Part shown: positions 1 through 8,603 of the stretch, piece by piece
How positions within the stretch are numbered: position 1 is the first letter of the stretch
Layout of the letters: every line of letters begins with the position of its first letter
Origin: Cytophagia bacterium
GTDB lineage: Bacteria > Bacteroidota > Bacteroidia > Cytophagales > Spirosomataceae
NCBI GenBank assembly: GCA_004293645.1
Contig: REAB01000083.1
Coordinates: 1-54,703, forward strand
Length of the DNA stretch: 54,703 nt
Direction: 5' to 3'
The notes under the pieces: generated by a model
What the model was told of the DNA's origin: nothing
The model's database searches: none
What the model saw: the letters and a program-made list of their open reading frames with translations, nothing else
Program-made: the position numbers and the translations under genes

Positions 1-42
1 TCGGATAATTATTTCTATCTGTGCCATTTTATTGAGGGTTAA

Positions 43-309
43 TATATTTCCTCAAAATTAATAAATCTCCTATATTACCAGTCTATAATTTACACTAACG
101 AAAAATTTGAAATTTTTAGTGAAATAAGCAGCAAAAAAGTGATTGAAGTGAACATCGAAACTGAACAGCAAAAAGATAATTTAAAAACTACTCGTAAATT
201 GTCTATCAATGTAACTAATCTTACAAGGGGCAGGTATATTTTGCGCTCCACACAGCTTCAAGCAAAAGAAGCTGAAAAAACCACTTCCATTCACGTAGTT
301 TTAGAATAA
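43..309 (+). pseudogene. 3' remnant of a secreted protein, possibly a T9SS C-terminal tail
   Basis: An open frame of about 88 codons runs from just after an in-frame stop at 40-42 to TAA at 307-309. It has no ATG, GTG or TTG near its start. The translation (EKFEIFSEISSKKVIEV, then LSINVTNLTRGRYILR) has the beta-strand plus NLxxGxY pattern typical of Bacteroidota type IX secretion tails. It is either the end of a gene entering from the left with a frameshift or stop, or a decayed remnant. The family assignment is an inference from pattern only. Confidence 0.35.
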
Positions 310-357
310 AAAAATAAAAGGCTCTTAGCAGTTCAATGATCAACTCGACACTCTCTA

Positions 358-1230
358 TTACACATTTACGTGCCGCTCAGAATGGTAGCTTGACCGTACC
401 AATGGACCTGCTTCCACGTATTTTAGTCCACGTTGCAGGCCTTCTTCGCGGTAAAATGCAAACTGGTCGGGGTGAATCCAGTCTATTACTTCGTGGTGCA
501 TTTTGGTAGGTTGTAAATACTGCCCCAGCGTCAAAATGTCGAGGCCGTTGGCCACCAAGTCGTCAATGGCTTTCAGTACTTCATCTTGGGTTTCGCCGAG
601 GCCGAGCATTATACCCGATTTGGTGCGTTTGCCAAAGGCTTTGGTGCGTTGTATTTGTTCCAAACTACGCTCATAACGAGCTTGTGGGCGCACGGCACGG
701 TAAAGCCGCGCCACAGTCTCCATGTTGTGCGACACCACCTCTTGCCCCGCCGAAATCATGCGTTCGAGGGCTTCCCAGTTGCTTTTGGTGTCGGGAATGA
801 GCGTCTCGATGGTAGTTTGAGGGCTTAGTTCTTTGGTAAATATTACGGTTTGGTGCCAAATTTCAGCGCCACGGTCTTTGAGTTCGTCGCGGTTTACCGA
901 TGTTATCACGGCGTGCTTTACACCCATTGTTTTGATGGCTTCGGCCACGCGGCGCGGCTCGTCGGTGTCGTACTCGTTGGGACGGCCCGTTGCCACCGCA
1001 CAAAAACTGCACGAGCGGGTGCAAACATTACCCAAAATCATAAAAGTAGCCGTGCCTTCGCCCCAGCACTCGCCCATGTTGGGGCAGTTGCCGCTCTCGC
1101 AAATGGTGTGTAGCTTATTGGTATCAACGATGGTACGCACCCGACGGTATTCGGGGCCAGTAGGCAATTTTACGCGCAACCAATCGGGCTTTTTCTTTCG
1201 TTCAGAAACAACTACGGGAAGTTCAATCAT
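358..1230 (-). CDS. lipA: Lipoyl synthase LipA
   Basis: This radical-SAM enzyme inserts two sulfurs into protein-bound octanoyl groups to make lipoyl cofactors for pyruvate and 2-oxoglutarate dehydrogenases and the glycine cleavage system. At 290 aa it has normal family length. Both iron-sulfur motifs are visible: the auxiliary-cluster [12 protein letters not shown] (about residues 44-55) and the radical-[11 protein letters not shown] (about 70-77). The C-terminal RSSYHSE carries the conserved serine that ligates the auxiliary cluster. It stands alone on the minus strand, separated from the next upstream gene by a tandem-repeat gap. The ATG at 1230 gives the usual short N-terminus before KKPDWLRVK. 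The call is firm. Confidence 0.96.
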   Translation of the reverse strand: MIELPVVVSERKKKPDWLRVKLPTGPEYRRVRTIVDTNKLHTICESGNCPNMGECWGEGTATFMILGNVCTRSCSFCAVATGRPNEYDTDEPRRVAEAIKTMGVKHAVITSVNRDELKDRGAEIWHQTVIFTKELSPQTTIETLIPDTKSNWEALERMISAGQEVVSHNMETVARLYRAVRPQARYERSLEQIQRTKAFGKRTKSGIMLGLGETQDEVLKAIDDLVANGLDILTLGQYLQPTKMHHEVIDWIHPDQFAFYREEGLQRGLKYVEAGPLVRSSYHSERHVNV

Positions 1231-1252
1231 TATTTGTATAAGTTACGAATTT

Positions 1253-1376
1253 GGGGGTCATTGGTCTGGAGTCATTGGTCTTGGGTCATTGGTCTTGAGT
1301 CATTGGTCTTGAGTCATTGGTCTTATCAACGCCCCTGAACTTTTTACTCAAAACTCAGGACTCAAGACTCAAGACT
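1253..1376. repeat. Short tandem repeats, 14-bp unit GAGTCATTGGTCTT
   Basis: About five degenerate copies of GAGTCATTGGTCTT lie at roughly 1256-1325. They are followed at 1345-1376 by CTCAAAACTCAGGACTCAAGACTCAAGACTC-type direct repeats (unit about CAAGACT) that run up to the stop codon of the next minus-strand gene. The stretch is non-coding. The same style of low-complexity repeat recurs at many gene ends in this window. Confidence 0.8.
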
Positions 1377-2141
1377 CTATTTTTTACTTCCAAAAAACAG
1401 CGTGATATAACCACTTGTAAAAAAACTATAATTGTCGGCCAAGGCCATGATGGCCACTTTTTTGCTAAACGCTTCGGCCAAAAAACCAATTTCTAAACCC
1501 GTGCTATTGCTCCGAAAGGCACTTAGCTCAAAACTAACGGCCATTTTTAGGTTGATGCCTGGCACAATAGTGGCTTGGTCTAAACCTTGAAAAATACCTC
1601 CTGCTCCCAAAATACTGCCACTTGGTATGCCCCCTGGCGTGTAGGGCTGGGTACTCGACTGCCCTGGCCGCGACTGAAACTGCACAAAATAGGGCTTGAC
1701 AATGCCAATAGAAGGCCCCACGGCCACAATACCGTTGATGGCAATGCCCTCGTCGGCGGTGCGGCTGGAAAGCACAAACTCGCGGCCATACTGCGGGCGT
1801 ATCACGAAGAGGTAGTTTTGTTTGTTTGGCGTAAAACGCGCACCCGTGTTTCTGGATTCACTTGTTTCTTTGGGGTGGCGCACGTTTACTACCTCAATGG
1901 CTAAGTAACGGTACTGCCTTTTGCCAAACAGCTCATTGGGCAGGAGCTTGGCGTGCCGCAGCACAAAACCACCCAAAATACCAGAGTTGGTATTGGTCGT
2001 AACGCCGTAAGTGGTTACAGAAGTATAGTCGTCGTCGTCGTCAGGGTCGGTGCTGGCGCGCGCAGCTGGTTTGCGTTGTTGTGCCGTTGCTACTTGAAGC
2101 AACACCATCAAAGCCCAAAATAGACAATAGCACTTTTTCAA
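1377..2141 (-). CDS. Secreted protein of unknown function
   Basis: I do not recognise a family for this 254-aa protein. It starts with a clear signal peptide: MKKC, a hydrophobic stretch LFWALMVLLQVA, and a likely cleavage after TAQ. An acidic run, DPDDDDD, follows at about residues 32-37. The rest is rich in beta-prone segments (KNYLFVIRPQYGREFVLSS, then GIVAVGPSIGIVKPYFVQF), with phrases such as LKMAVSFELSAFRSN and a C-terminus GYITLFFGSKK. This resembles a small periplasmic or outer-membrane beta-barrel protein. It is divergent from the OsmC gene, and the two starts are about 100 bp apart. The function is unknown. Confidence 0.7.
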   Translation of the reverse strand: MKKCYCLFWALMVLLQVATAQQRKPAARASTDPDDDDDYTSVTTYGVTTNTNSGILGGFVLRHAKLLPNELFGKRQYRYLAIEVVNVRHPKETSESRNTGARFTPNKQNYLFVIRPQYGREFVLSSRTADEGIAINGIVAVGPSIGIVKPYFVQFQSRPGQSSTQPYTPGGIPSGSILGAGGIFQGLDQATIVPGINLKMAVSFELSAFRSNSTGLEIGFLAEAFSKKVAIMALADNYSFFTSGYITLFFGSKK

Positions 2142-2245
2142 GTTGATTGGTTTTTTTTACTTTAAAACTAATTTTCTACCTTTATGGTTCAGGAAACAGC
2201 CACCGAAGTGGCTTAGATTTAAAACGTAAAAATAATAAAAAAACA

Positions 2246-2674
2246 ATGGCAACTGCTCAAATTACTTATCTTGGCGACCTCCGCACCGAGGCTGTTCATT
2301 TGCAATCTAACACCGCTATCTTAACCGATGCCCCCACCGACAACCAGGGCAAAGGTGAGGCGTTTTCGCCCACCGACTTGGTAGCCACGGCTTTGGGGGC
2401 TTGCATTATTACCACTATGGGCATCGTAGCCCGCCGCGACGACATAGACCTGCGCGGTTCGGTGTTGGAAATTACCAAAGTGATGAGTACCGAGCCGCCG
2501 CGCAAGATTGCCCAAATTGTGCTAAAAATAGCCATTCAAACCCCGCACGAACTCGACGAAACTACCAAAGCCAAATACGTGCGCATTGCCCATACTTGCC
2601 CCGTGGCCATCAGCTTGCACCCAGATTTAGTACAAGACGTAACCTTTGAGTGGGTGGTAGTGAGTGGTCATTAG
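2246..2674 (+). CDS. OsmC/Ohr-type family protein
   Basis: The 142-aa OsmC-fold protein belongs to a family of thiol-dependent peroxidases that reduce organic hydroperoxides. The sequence shows the core FSPTDLVATALGACIITTMG, with a conserved Cys on the long central helix, and a second Cys in IAHTCPVAISLHPDL. This is the two-cysteine arrangement of OsmC and YhfA-type proteins. I chose the ATG at 2246 because the family N-terminus begins at about MATAQITYLG; an in-frame extension back to 2147 has no family resemblance. The exact subfamily (OsmC, Ohr or YhfA) is not settled. Confidence 0.88.
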   Translation: MATAQITYLGDLRTEAVHLQSNTAILTDAPTDNQGKGEAFSPTDLVATALGACIITTMGIVARRDDIDLRGSVLEITKVMSTEPPRKIAQIVLKIAIQTPHELDETTKAKYVRIAHTCPVAISLHPDLVQDVTFEWVVVSGH

Positions 2675-2822
2675 TCAGTGGTCATTGGTCAATGTGTCAT
2701 TGGTTGTTGGTCATTTCCCAATGACTAATGACTACTGACCCATGACTACTGACCACTGACTAATCACCCATGACCCATGACCCATGACCCATGACCATTG
2801 ACCCATGACCATTGACCACTAA
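2660..2822. repeat. Low-complexity 7-bp tandem repeats (CCATGAC / GGTCATT)
   Basis: The gap between two convergent genes is filled with permutations of GTGGTCATTAGTCAGTGGTC on the left and then repeated CCATGAC (unit 7 bp, at about 2758-2815). The left half is roughly the reverse complement of the right half, so the whole stretch can fold into an imperfect hairpin. It may double as a bidirectional terminator. No gene is seen here. Confidence 0.8.
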
Positions 2823-3605
2823 CTAAGGAATTGCTATTTGGGCTAAATCGCTGCCTAAGAACACGTTGTAATCTACTGGCGTGCGCACACCCGACACCCA
2901 GCCCGTTTGCGAGTGTTGCCAAAACAAGATATTGGCACTGTCGTAACGGTCGAGTGTATGGCGTGAGTAATCGGCAATCCAGAGCGGATATTGGTCTAAA
3001 TTATCTTTAATGTAACGTTTGTAAAAATCGGCGTTGGTATAAATAATGGGCCGCACGCCGTAGTGATTTTCAACCAATACAAGCCACATTTTCAAGTTTT
3101 TGATAACTTGCTCACGCGAGAACGCGTTGGTACCAATCTCAAAGTCGAGTACGGGCGGCAAATCTCCCTTTTTGAGTTTGACGGTTTTGATAAAATTGGC
3201 AGCTTGCGGAGCAGGGTTTTTCCAGGGAACGTAAAAATGGTACGCGCCCCGGTACAGTCCCACGGCATCGGCTTGCTGCCAATTGCGCCCAAAGTCGGTG
3301 TCAATGAGCGATGTTCCCTCGGTGGCTTTTACGAAAACAAATTGAAGGCGCAAGTCTTCAAATCGCATTTGGCGGAGTTTATCCCAATTGATGTTGTCGT
3401 TGTGGTGCGATACGTCAATGCCGTGCGTGGTATAACGCAGTGGCATTCTGATGCCCAACTGCGACACGTGCACCCATTGGTTGATATTGAGTATTTTCCA
3501 ATACCACAACCCGCTGCCCAACGCAGCACAAATACCCAACGCAACCAGCCAAATCCAACGAGGAAGCGGTTTTTGGGAAGAATTAGAAGAAACACGACGC
3601 GCCAT
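2823..3605 (-). CDS. GH25-family lysozyme (muramidase), membrane-anchored
   Basis: Glycoside hydrolase family 25 cleaves the beta-1,4 bond between N-acetylmuramic acid and N-acetylglucosamine in peptidoglycan. An N-terminal basic segment and one hydrophobic helix (WIWLVALGICAALGSGLWYW) suggest a signal anchor. The catalytic domain begins at GIDVSHHN, with the first conserved Asp. It continues with FVFVKATEGTSLID and GAYHFY, and then LPPVLDFEIG, which carries the DxE catalytic pair. HSQTGWVSGV and VDYNVFLG close the domain. I chose the ATG at 3605 (260 aa); a TTG three codons upstream is possible. It is convergent with the OsmC gene and divergent from the antiporter. Confidence 0.9.
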   Translation of the reverse strand: MARRVSSNSSQKPLPRWIWLVALGICAALGSGLWYWKILNINQWVHVSQLGIRMPLRYTTHGIDVSHHNDNINWDKLRQMRFEDLRLQFVFVKATEGTSLIDTDFGRNWQQADAVGLYRGAYHFYVPWKNPAPQAANFIKTVKLKKGDLPPVLDFEIGTNAFSREQVIKNLKMWLVLVENHYGVRPIIYTNADFYKRYIKDNLDQYPLWIADYSRHTLDRYDSANILFWQHSQTGWVSGVRTPVDYNVFLGSDLAQIAIP

Positions 3606-3640
3606 AAACCGCAAAGATAATCAACTCATAACTCAAAAAA

Positions 3641-4906
3641 ATGCTCACCGCCATTGTTCTTATCTTTTTATTGGGCTATTTGGCCATTGTATTAGAAGAG
3701 ATTTTATACCTCAATAAAACCGCCACGGCCTTGCTTACGGGCGTGTTGTGCTGGACGGTCTATGCTTTTTATGAGCCTACAACGGTAGTGGCTGAGTTGT
3801 CGCACCATTTGGCCAGTATTTCCGAGATTTTATTTTTTTTGCTGGGGGCCATGGTCGTCGTCGAACTCATTGATGCGCACGGCGGCTTTGATGTCATCAC
3901 CGACCGCATCGCCACCCGCGACCCGCGCTTGCTGTTATGGATTATTGGTATTTTGTCGTTTTTTTTGTCGGCCTTGCTCGACAACCTCACCACATCTATC
4001 GTGATGGTGTCGTTTTTGCGCAAGCTCATCAAGCAAGCCGAAATGCGCAAACTGATGGCGGGGGTGGTTATTATTGCGGCCAACGCGGGCGGCGCGTGGT
4101 CGCCGATTGGCGACGTAACTACCACGATGCTCTGGATTGGCGGGCAAATTACCACCTTCAACATTATCAAAACGCTCTTTTTACCCAGTTTGGCCTGTCT
4201 TGTTGTGCCATTGTTGTTCCTTACTTTTAGCCATACCCTCCAAATTGCCCCTGCCAAATCTGGCTTTATCAAACCTGTCGTTGATAGACGCGCTCGTTTT
4301 GAACGAACAATTTTGTTTTGGGTGGGTTTAGGCGGTTTGCTGTTTGTACCCATCTTCAAAACCATCACTCATTTGCCGCCTTACATGGGTATGTTGCTGG
4401 TACTGAACGCTATATGGATTGTGTCTGAGCTAATTCACCGCCACAAAGACACCGAAGCGCGGCAGCCTTTTACGGCAGCTTATGCCCTCAGTCGCATTGA
4501 TTCGAGCAGTATTTTGTTTTTTTTAGGCATTTTGTTAGCCGTTTCATGTTTAGAAGTTACGCATTTGCTCGGCAGTTTGGCTACTTGGCTCGACCAAAGC
4601 GTTGGCAATCTTGACCTGATTGTGCTGCTCATTGGCTTGGCCTCGGCAGTGATTGACAACGTGCCGCTCGTGGCGGCCTCAATGGGTATGTACGACCTCC
4701 AAACCTACCCCGCCGACCACCGTTTGTGGGAGTTTTTGGCCTACTGCGCTGGCACGGGCGGCAGTATATTGATTATCGGTTCGGCGGCGGGCGTGGCCGT
4801 GATGGGCATGGAACACATTGATTTTGGCTGGTACTTGCGGCGCATCAGTTGGCTGGCATTGCTGGGCTACTTGGCCGGGGCGTTGGTCTATTTTTTGATG
4901 AACTAA
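3641..4906 (+). CDS. nhaD: NhaD-type sodium:proton antiporter
   Basis: This is a polytopic inner-membrane protein of 421 aa in the ion-transporter superfamily. About 11-12 hydrophobic segments are evident. Family landmarks are LFFLLGAMVVVELIDAHGGF at about 65-85, LSALLDNLTTSIVM at about 108-121, and NAGGAWSPIGDVTTTMLWIG at about 150-170. Later come SAVIDNVPLVAASMGMY and CAGTGGSILIIGSAAGVAVM. The paired DN-T and DNVP motifs match the NhaD family, which exchanges cytoplasmic Na+ or Li+ for protons. It is a single gene, divergent from the lysozyme gene. The family call is firm; ion specificity is inferred from the family. Confidence 0.9.
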   Translation: MLTAIVLIFLLGYLAIVLEEILYLNKTATALLTGVLCWTVYAFYEPTTVVAELSHHLASISEILFFLLGAMVVVELIDAHGGFDVITDRIATRDPRLLLWIIGILSFFLSALLDNLTTSIVMVSFLRKLIKQAEMRKLMAGVVIIAANAGGAWSPIGDVTTTMLWIGGQITTFNIIKTLFLPSLACLVVPLLFLTFSHTLQIAPAKSGFIKPVVDRRARFERTILFWVGLGGLLFVPIFKTITHLPPYMGMLLVLNAIWIVSELIHRHKDTEARQPFTAAYALSRIDSSSILFFLGILLAVSCLEVTHLLGSLATWLDQSVGNLDLIVLLIGLASAVIDNVPLVAASMGMYDLQTYPADHRLWEFLAYCAGTGGSILIIGSAAGVAVMGMEHIDFGWYLRRISWLALLGYLAGALVYFLMN

Positions 4907-4921
4907 CCCACGAAGGAGCTA

Positions 4922-5755
4922 TCAATAAGCCTTCAAACTCAAATCTAAACTCTTGATTTGGTGCGTTAATGCCCCGCACGAAATATAATCAACGCCCGTT
5001 TCGGCTACGGCGCGGAGGGTTTCTTCGCGGATACCGCCCGAGGCTTCGGTTGGGTAGCGGCCTGCCACCTGCTGCACAGCTTGGCGGAGGGTTTCGATGT
5101 TAAAATTATCAAGCATAACGCGGTCAATGCGCCCCACGCGCAGGGCTTCGGCGAGTTCGGCAAGGTTTCTGACTTCAATTTCAATTTGCAAGGTTTTGCC
5201 CGTACGTTGCACGTATTCGTTGGCTTTTAAGATGGCCGCTTCGATGCCGCCCGCGTAGTCCACGTGGTTGTCTTTTATCAAAATCATGTCGTAGAGCGCG
5301 TATCGGTGATTGACCGCGCCGCCGATTTTAGTCGCCATTTTTTCAAAAATCCTAAAATTAGGCGTTGTTTTGCGCGTATCGAGTAGTTTGGTGGGCAGCC
5401 CTTCGAGCAAGTTTACCAAACTGCGCGTGTAAGTAGCAATGCCGCTCATGCGTTGCATGGTGTTGAGTACCAGCCGTTCGGCCTTCAAAATAGACTGCGC
5501 ACTGCCGCTTACGGTCAGCACAATATCGCCCACGCTGATGGCTGCGCCGTCGGGGATTTGAACGTTTACTTCCATGAGCGGGTCCACCTCTTCAAAAATA
5601 ACCCGCGCTACTTCAACGCCGGCCACAATGCCGTTCTCTTTGACCAACAAACGGGCGCGTTTTTGCGCATGAAGCGGAATGGTAGCAAGTGAAGTGTGGT
5701 CGCCGTCGCCCACATCTTCCGAAAGTGCTAATCTGATGTAATCTCGTAAGTCCAT
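4922..5755 (-). CDS. nadC: Nicotinate-nucleotide pyrophosphorylase (carboxylating), NadC
   Basis: NadC converts quinolinate and PRPP to nicotinate mononucleotide in de novo NAD synthesis. At 277 aa it is normal family length. Visible motifs are GDGDHTSLATIP, then ERLVLNTMQRMSGIAT, LLDTRKTTPNFR (substrate-binding Arg/Lys), AVNHRYALYDMILIKDNH, EIEVRNLAE, MLDNF and ASGGI. I chose the ATG at 5755 (MDLRDYIRL). The longer frame to 5815 adds 20 residues of Asn/Leu-rich sequence that is only the translation of the tandem repeat upstream. It is convergent with the antiporter gene, with a 15-bp gap. Confidence 0.95.
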   Translation of the reverse strand: MDLRDYIRLALSEDVGDGDHTSLATIPLHAQKRARLLVKENGIVAGVEVARVIFEEVDPLMEVNVQIPDGAAISVGDIVLTVSGSAQSILKAERLVLNTMQRMSGIATYTRSLVNLLEGLPTKLLDTRKTTPNFRIFEKMATKIGGAVNHRYALYDMILIKDNHVDYAGGIEAAILKANEYVQRTGKTLQIEIEVRNLAELAEALRVGRIDRVMLDNFNIETLRQAVQQVAGRYPTEASGGIREETLRAVAETGVDYISCGALTHQIKSLDLSLKAY

Positions 5756-5756
5756 T

Positions 5757-5812
5757 TGGTTTAGTTTTGAGTTGTTGAGGTTTGAGTTGTTGAGGTTTTT
5801 TTCAAAACTCTT
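5757..5812. repeat. Tandem repeat GAGTTGTTGAGGTTT between nadC and ruvC
   Basis: Two to three copies of a 15-bp GAGTTGTTGAGGTTT-type unit lie between the ruvC stop and the nadC start. In the nadC frame they encode an Asn/Leu/Ser run (NLNNSNLNNS) that can mislead start prediction. The same sequence type recurs at 32088-32160. Confidence 0.75.
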
Positions 5813-5822
5813 CAATATTAAC

Positions 5823-6431
5823 TTACTTTACTCTATTTGGGTTTTCGCTGACAAATGCGCCCCAACCGCCTTTTTTGCTGCTTTTTTTGCCATTTGATGG
5901 CACAGAACTCGGCGAATTGGCGTGGTAATGGTGGCAGATAGCGATGGCTACGGCATCGGTTGCGTCAAAAAATTCGGGTCTTAATTCTTGCTTCAAAATA
6001 CTTTGCAGCATATAAGCCACCTGTTCTTTACTGGCACTGCCACTCCCCGTTACCGATTTCTTAACGCTCTTGGGCGAGTACTCCACAATCGGAATGTTAC
6101 GGCTCAGGGCTGCCGCCATGGCCACGCCCTGGGCGCGGCCTAATTTGAGCATAGATTGAGGGTTTTTGCCGTAAAAAGGGTCTTCGATGGCCATTTCGTC
6201 GGGCAAGAACTCATCGATAAGTTGCGTAATGCGTTCAAATATTTTCTGCAACTTCAATTGGTAGGTGCTATATTTGCCCAGTTTCAATACTCCATATTGC
6301 AGCAAATCAATGCGTTGTCCCGTAATCTTAATAACCCCGTAGCCCGCAATTTGGGTGCCAGGGTCAACGCCCAATATTATTTTTTCGTAAGTTGGCGTTT
6401 CGCCATTTTTATTGTTTAAACCGTTTTGCAT
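5823..6431 (-). CDS. ruvC: Holliday junction resolvase RuvC
   Basis: RuvC is the endonuclease that cuts Holliday junctions with RuvAB. The RNase-H-like fold and all four acidic residues can be seen: Asp in ILGVDPGTQIAGYG, Glu in DEMAIEDPFYGKN, and two Asp in FDATDAVAIAICHH. The region GVAMAAALSRNIPIVEYSPKSVKKSVTGSGSA matches the family core. The C-terminus has a Lys/Ser-rich tail. I chose the ATG at 6431 (202 aa). The open frame continues upstream to 6854, but that is the antisense of the neighbouring gene. The chosen start codon overlaps the start codon of the divergent gene (see findings). Confidence 0.93.
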   Translation of the reverse strand: MQNGLNNKNGETPTYEKIILGVDPGTQIAGYGVIKITGQRIDLLQYGVLKLGKYSTYQLKLQKIFERITQLIDEFLPDEMAIEDPFYGKNPQSMLKLGRAQGVAMAAALSRNIPIVEYSPKSVKKSVTGSGSASKEQVAYMLQSILKQELRPEFFDATDAVAIAICHHYHANSPSSVPSNGKKSSKKGGWGAFVSENPNRVK

Positions 6432-7446
6432 GGTGCGAAATAACGACCTATTTTCTCTGTTTGGCGCAACAAACGCCAAAAAAATATTTTTTTTGGCAAA
6501 AATAGTCATTTTGGTGGCCATGCTGGGGTATTTGTACGTTACGTTGCAAAACAAAAAACAGGGCTTAACCGATATTCTAAACTTGTTACGGCAAGTATGG
6601 TCGGTCAATAATGGCTTTGAAATTGGCTTGGTGGTGTTGCTTACGCCGCTCAACTGGGCGTTTGAAAGCCTCAAATGGCAAACGCTGGCGCAAAAAATAG
6701 CCCCTGTTTCGTTCTTCAACGCCTTTCGTGGGGTTTTGGCTGGCCTTACGCTGGGGTTTTTCTTACCCAACAACGTGGGCGACGCGGCGGGGCGGCTGTG
6801 GTCGCTGGAGCGGGCGCACCGTAGCGCGGGCGTAGGCGCGGCGTTGCTTTCCAATGGTTTGCAATTTTACGTTTCGCTGTTGTTTGGCACGCTGGCTTGG
6901 GGGCATTTGTTGTATCAGCAGCCTCCGCTGCGGCAATTTTACAATCTTGTGCTGCTGGGTTTACTCGTAGCTACTCTGTTTTTTGGGGCTTGGTTGTTGC
7001 TCAAACGCCAAGTAGCCGAGCAATATTTGGAAGGCAAAAGCTGGTTTCGCTGGCTGGTGCCGTATCTCCGCGTTATTGGTACTTATCATGCCTCCGAACT
7101 GGGCCGTGCTTTGGGGGCAGCTACTGCGCGCTACGCTGTTTTTACCACTCAATTCTTCATTTTGCTGCACATATTTGGCATTTCATTGCCCCTTTTAGCC
7201 ACACTAACGGGTATTTTTCTCGTATTTTTTGCCAAAACACTCATTCCTGCACTCAATTTTCTGGGCGATTTGGGCATCAGAGAAGCTGCTTCACTCTATT
7301 TTTTTAGTTTTTACGCGGTCATTCCTGCACGTTTGGTAGCCACTACGTTGAGCCTTTGGTTGGTCAATATCTTGATACCCGTGTTGATTGGCATGGTTTG
7401 GTTCATGAAACAACGTTGGTACGACAACAAGCAAAATGTATCGTAA
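6430..7446 (+). CDS. Flippase-like / lysylphosphatidylglycerol synthase TM-region family membrane protein
   Basis: This integral membrane protein of 338 aa has about eight hydrophobic segments. The signature region is NAFRGVLAGLTLGFFLPNNV followed by GDAAGRLWSL, which matches the G-x-x-P-x-x-x-G-D-x-x-R core of the LPG_synthase_TM (UPF0104 / TIGR00374) family. The C-terminal part has FLGDLGIREAASLYFF. Members are membrane proteins of lipid or glycolipid metabolism; without the MprF catalytic domain the substrate is unknown. I chose the ATG at 6430; a TTG at 6412 would add six residues. It is divergent from ruvC with overlapping start codons. Confidence 0.82.
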   Translation: MVRNNDLFSLFGATNAKKIFFLAKIVILVAMLGYLYVTLQNKKQGLTDILNLLRQVWSVNNGFEIGLVVLLTPLNWAFESLKWQTLAQKIAPVSFFNAFRGVLAGLTLGFFLPNNVGDAAGRLWSLERAHRSAGVGAALLSNGLQFYVSLLFGTLAWGHLLYQQPPLRQFYNLVLLGLLVATLFFGAWLLLKRQVAEQYLEGKSWFRWLVPYLRVIGTYHASELGRALGAATARYAVFTTQFFILLHIFGISLPLLATLTGIFLVFFAKTLIPALNFLGDLGIREAASLYFFSFYAVIPARLVATTLSLWLVNILIPVLIGMVWFMKQRWYDNKQNVS

Positions 7447-7474
7447 GAGTAATAATTTTGCACCATATTTGAGC

Positions 7475-7523
7475 ATAAAGTATAACTTTTTGCACGAAAA
7501 AAATGCAAAAAGTCATACTTTAT
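7475..7523. terminator. Long AT-rich inverted repeat between two + strand genes
   Basis: Arms at 7475-7494 (ATAAAGTATAACTTTTTGCA) and 7504-7523 are reverse complements except for one position that becomes a G-U pair in RNA. The loop is 9 nt. The stem is 20 bp and AT-rich, and it follows the membrane protein stop codon by 28 nt. It could be a terminator or an operator-like palindrome for argC. No U-tract follows, so its role is uncertain. Confidence 0.6.
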
Positions 7524-7625
7524 AACCCAAACAAATAACACGGCATTTTTCAACTATTTCACCGCACAGATTAGGCAATCTTAATGCGTATTTTTGTGGT
7601 TCATTTTTTTTTTCAACAAAAACCC

Positions 7626-8603
7626 ATGATAAAAACAGGAATAATTGGGGCAGCGGGCTACACGGGCGGCGAGTTGCTCCGCATTTTAATTAATCATCCA
7701 CAAGCAACGGTAAGTTGGGCGCACAGCCAAAGCCAAGCAGGGAAGCCCGTTGCCCACACCCACACCGACTTACTGGGCGACACCGACCTTGCCTTTGCCG
7801 ACAAGCTCCCCTCCGACCCTACCGAGTGGCAACAAATAGACGTGCTGTTTTTGTGTTCGGGGCATGGTCAATCCAAAAAGTTTCTGGCCGAAAATACCGT
7901 TCCTCCCTCCGTCAAAATCATTGACCTCAGTGCCGATTTCCGCTCTCAAAACGAAGGCTTTGTGTATGGCTTGCCTGAGTTGCAGCGCGAAACCATCAAA
8001 ACCGCGCAGCGCGTTGCCAATCCAGGTTGTTTTGCCACGAGTATTGAGTTGGCATTGTTGCCTTTGGCAGCGGCAGGTTTATTGCACGAAGCCGTACACG
8101 TAAGCGCCGTTACGGGTTCGACGGGTGCGGGACAAGCCCTGAGCGACACCACGCATTTTACGTGGCGCAACAACAATTTGTCTATTTACAAGGCATTTTC
8201 GCACCAACATTTGGCCGAAATCAAGATGAGTTTAAAAACCCTGCAAGACGGTTTTACGTCGCCCGTGCATTTTGTGCCTTATCGGGGCGATTTTACGCGG
8301 GGCATCATGGCCAATGTCTATACACCATTTTCGCCAACACTGGCGGAAGCCCTAACATTGTACAAAAACTACTACGCTACGCACCCATTTACGCACACAA
8401 GCCCGCAAGAAATTGATTTAAAGCAAGTAGTGAATACCAACAAATGCTTGCTGTATTTGCAGAAACACGGTGATTTACTGCTCATTACGAGTGTGATAGA
8501 CAATCTGACAAAGGGCGCGTCGGGGCAGGCCGTACAAAATATGAACTTAGTTTTTGGCCTTCCCGAAGACGCGGGCTTGCGCCTTAAAGCGGCGGCATTT
8601 TGA
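7626..8603 (+). CDS. argC: N-acetyl-gamma-glutamyl-phosphate reductase ArgC
   Basis: ArgC catalyses the third step of arginine synthesis, the NADPH-dependent reduction of N-acetylglutamyl phosphate. The protein (325 aa) starts with the Rossmann motif KTGIIGAAGYTGGELLR. It carries the active-site Cys in VANPGCFATSIELALLPL, followed by TGSTGAG and VHFVPYRGDFTRGI (which includes the family His/Tyr region) and TNKCLLYLQ. I chose the ATG at 7626, directly before the Rossmann motif; the extra 14 codons upstream are hydrophobic junk. Its last 20 nt overlap, tail to tail, the end of the next minus-strand gene. No other arg gene is adjacent. Confidence 0.95.
   Translation: MIKTGIIGAAGYTGGELLRILINHPQATVSWAHSQSQAGKPVAHTHTDLLGDTDLAFADKLPSDPTEWQQIDVLFLCSGHGQSKKFLAENTVPPSVKIIDLSADFRSQNEGFVYGLPELQRETIKTAQRVANPGCFATSIELALLPLAAAGLLHEAVHVSAVTGSTGAGQALSDTTHFTWRNNNLSIYKAFSHQHLAEIKMSLKTLQDGFTSPVHFVPYRGDFTRGIMANVYTPFSPTLAEALTLYKNYYATHPFTHTSPQEIDLKQVVNTNKCLLYLQKHGDLLLITSVIDNLTKGASGQAVQNMNLVFGLPEDAGLRLKAAAF

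Noticed and set aside
6432..6854. N-terminal extension of RuvC by about 140 residues
   Set aside because: The extension is antisense of the flippase-like gene, and RuvC proteins begin close to the ILGVDPG motif.
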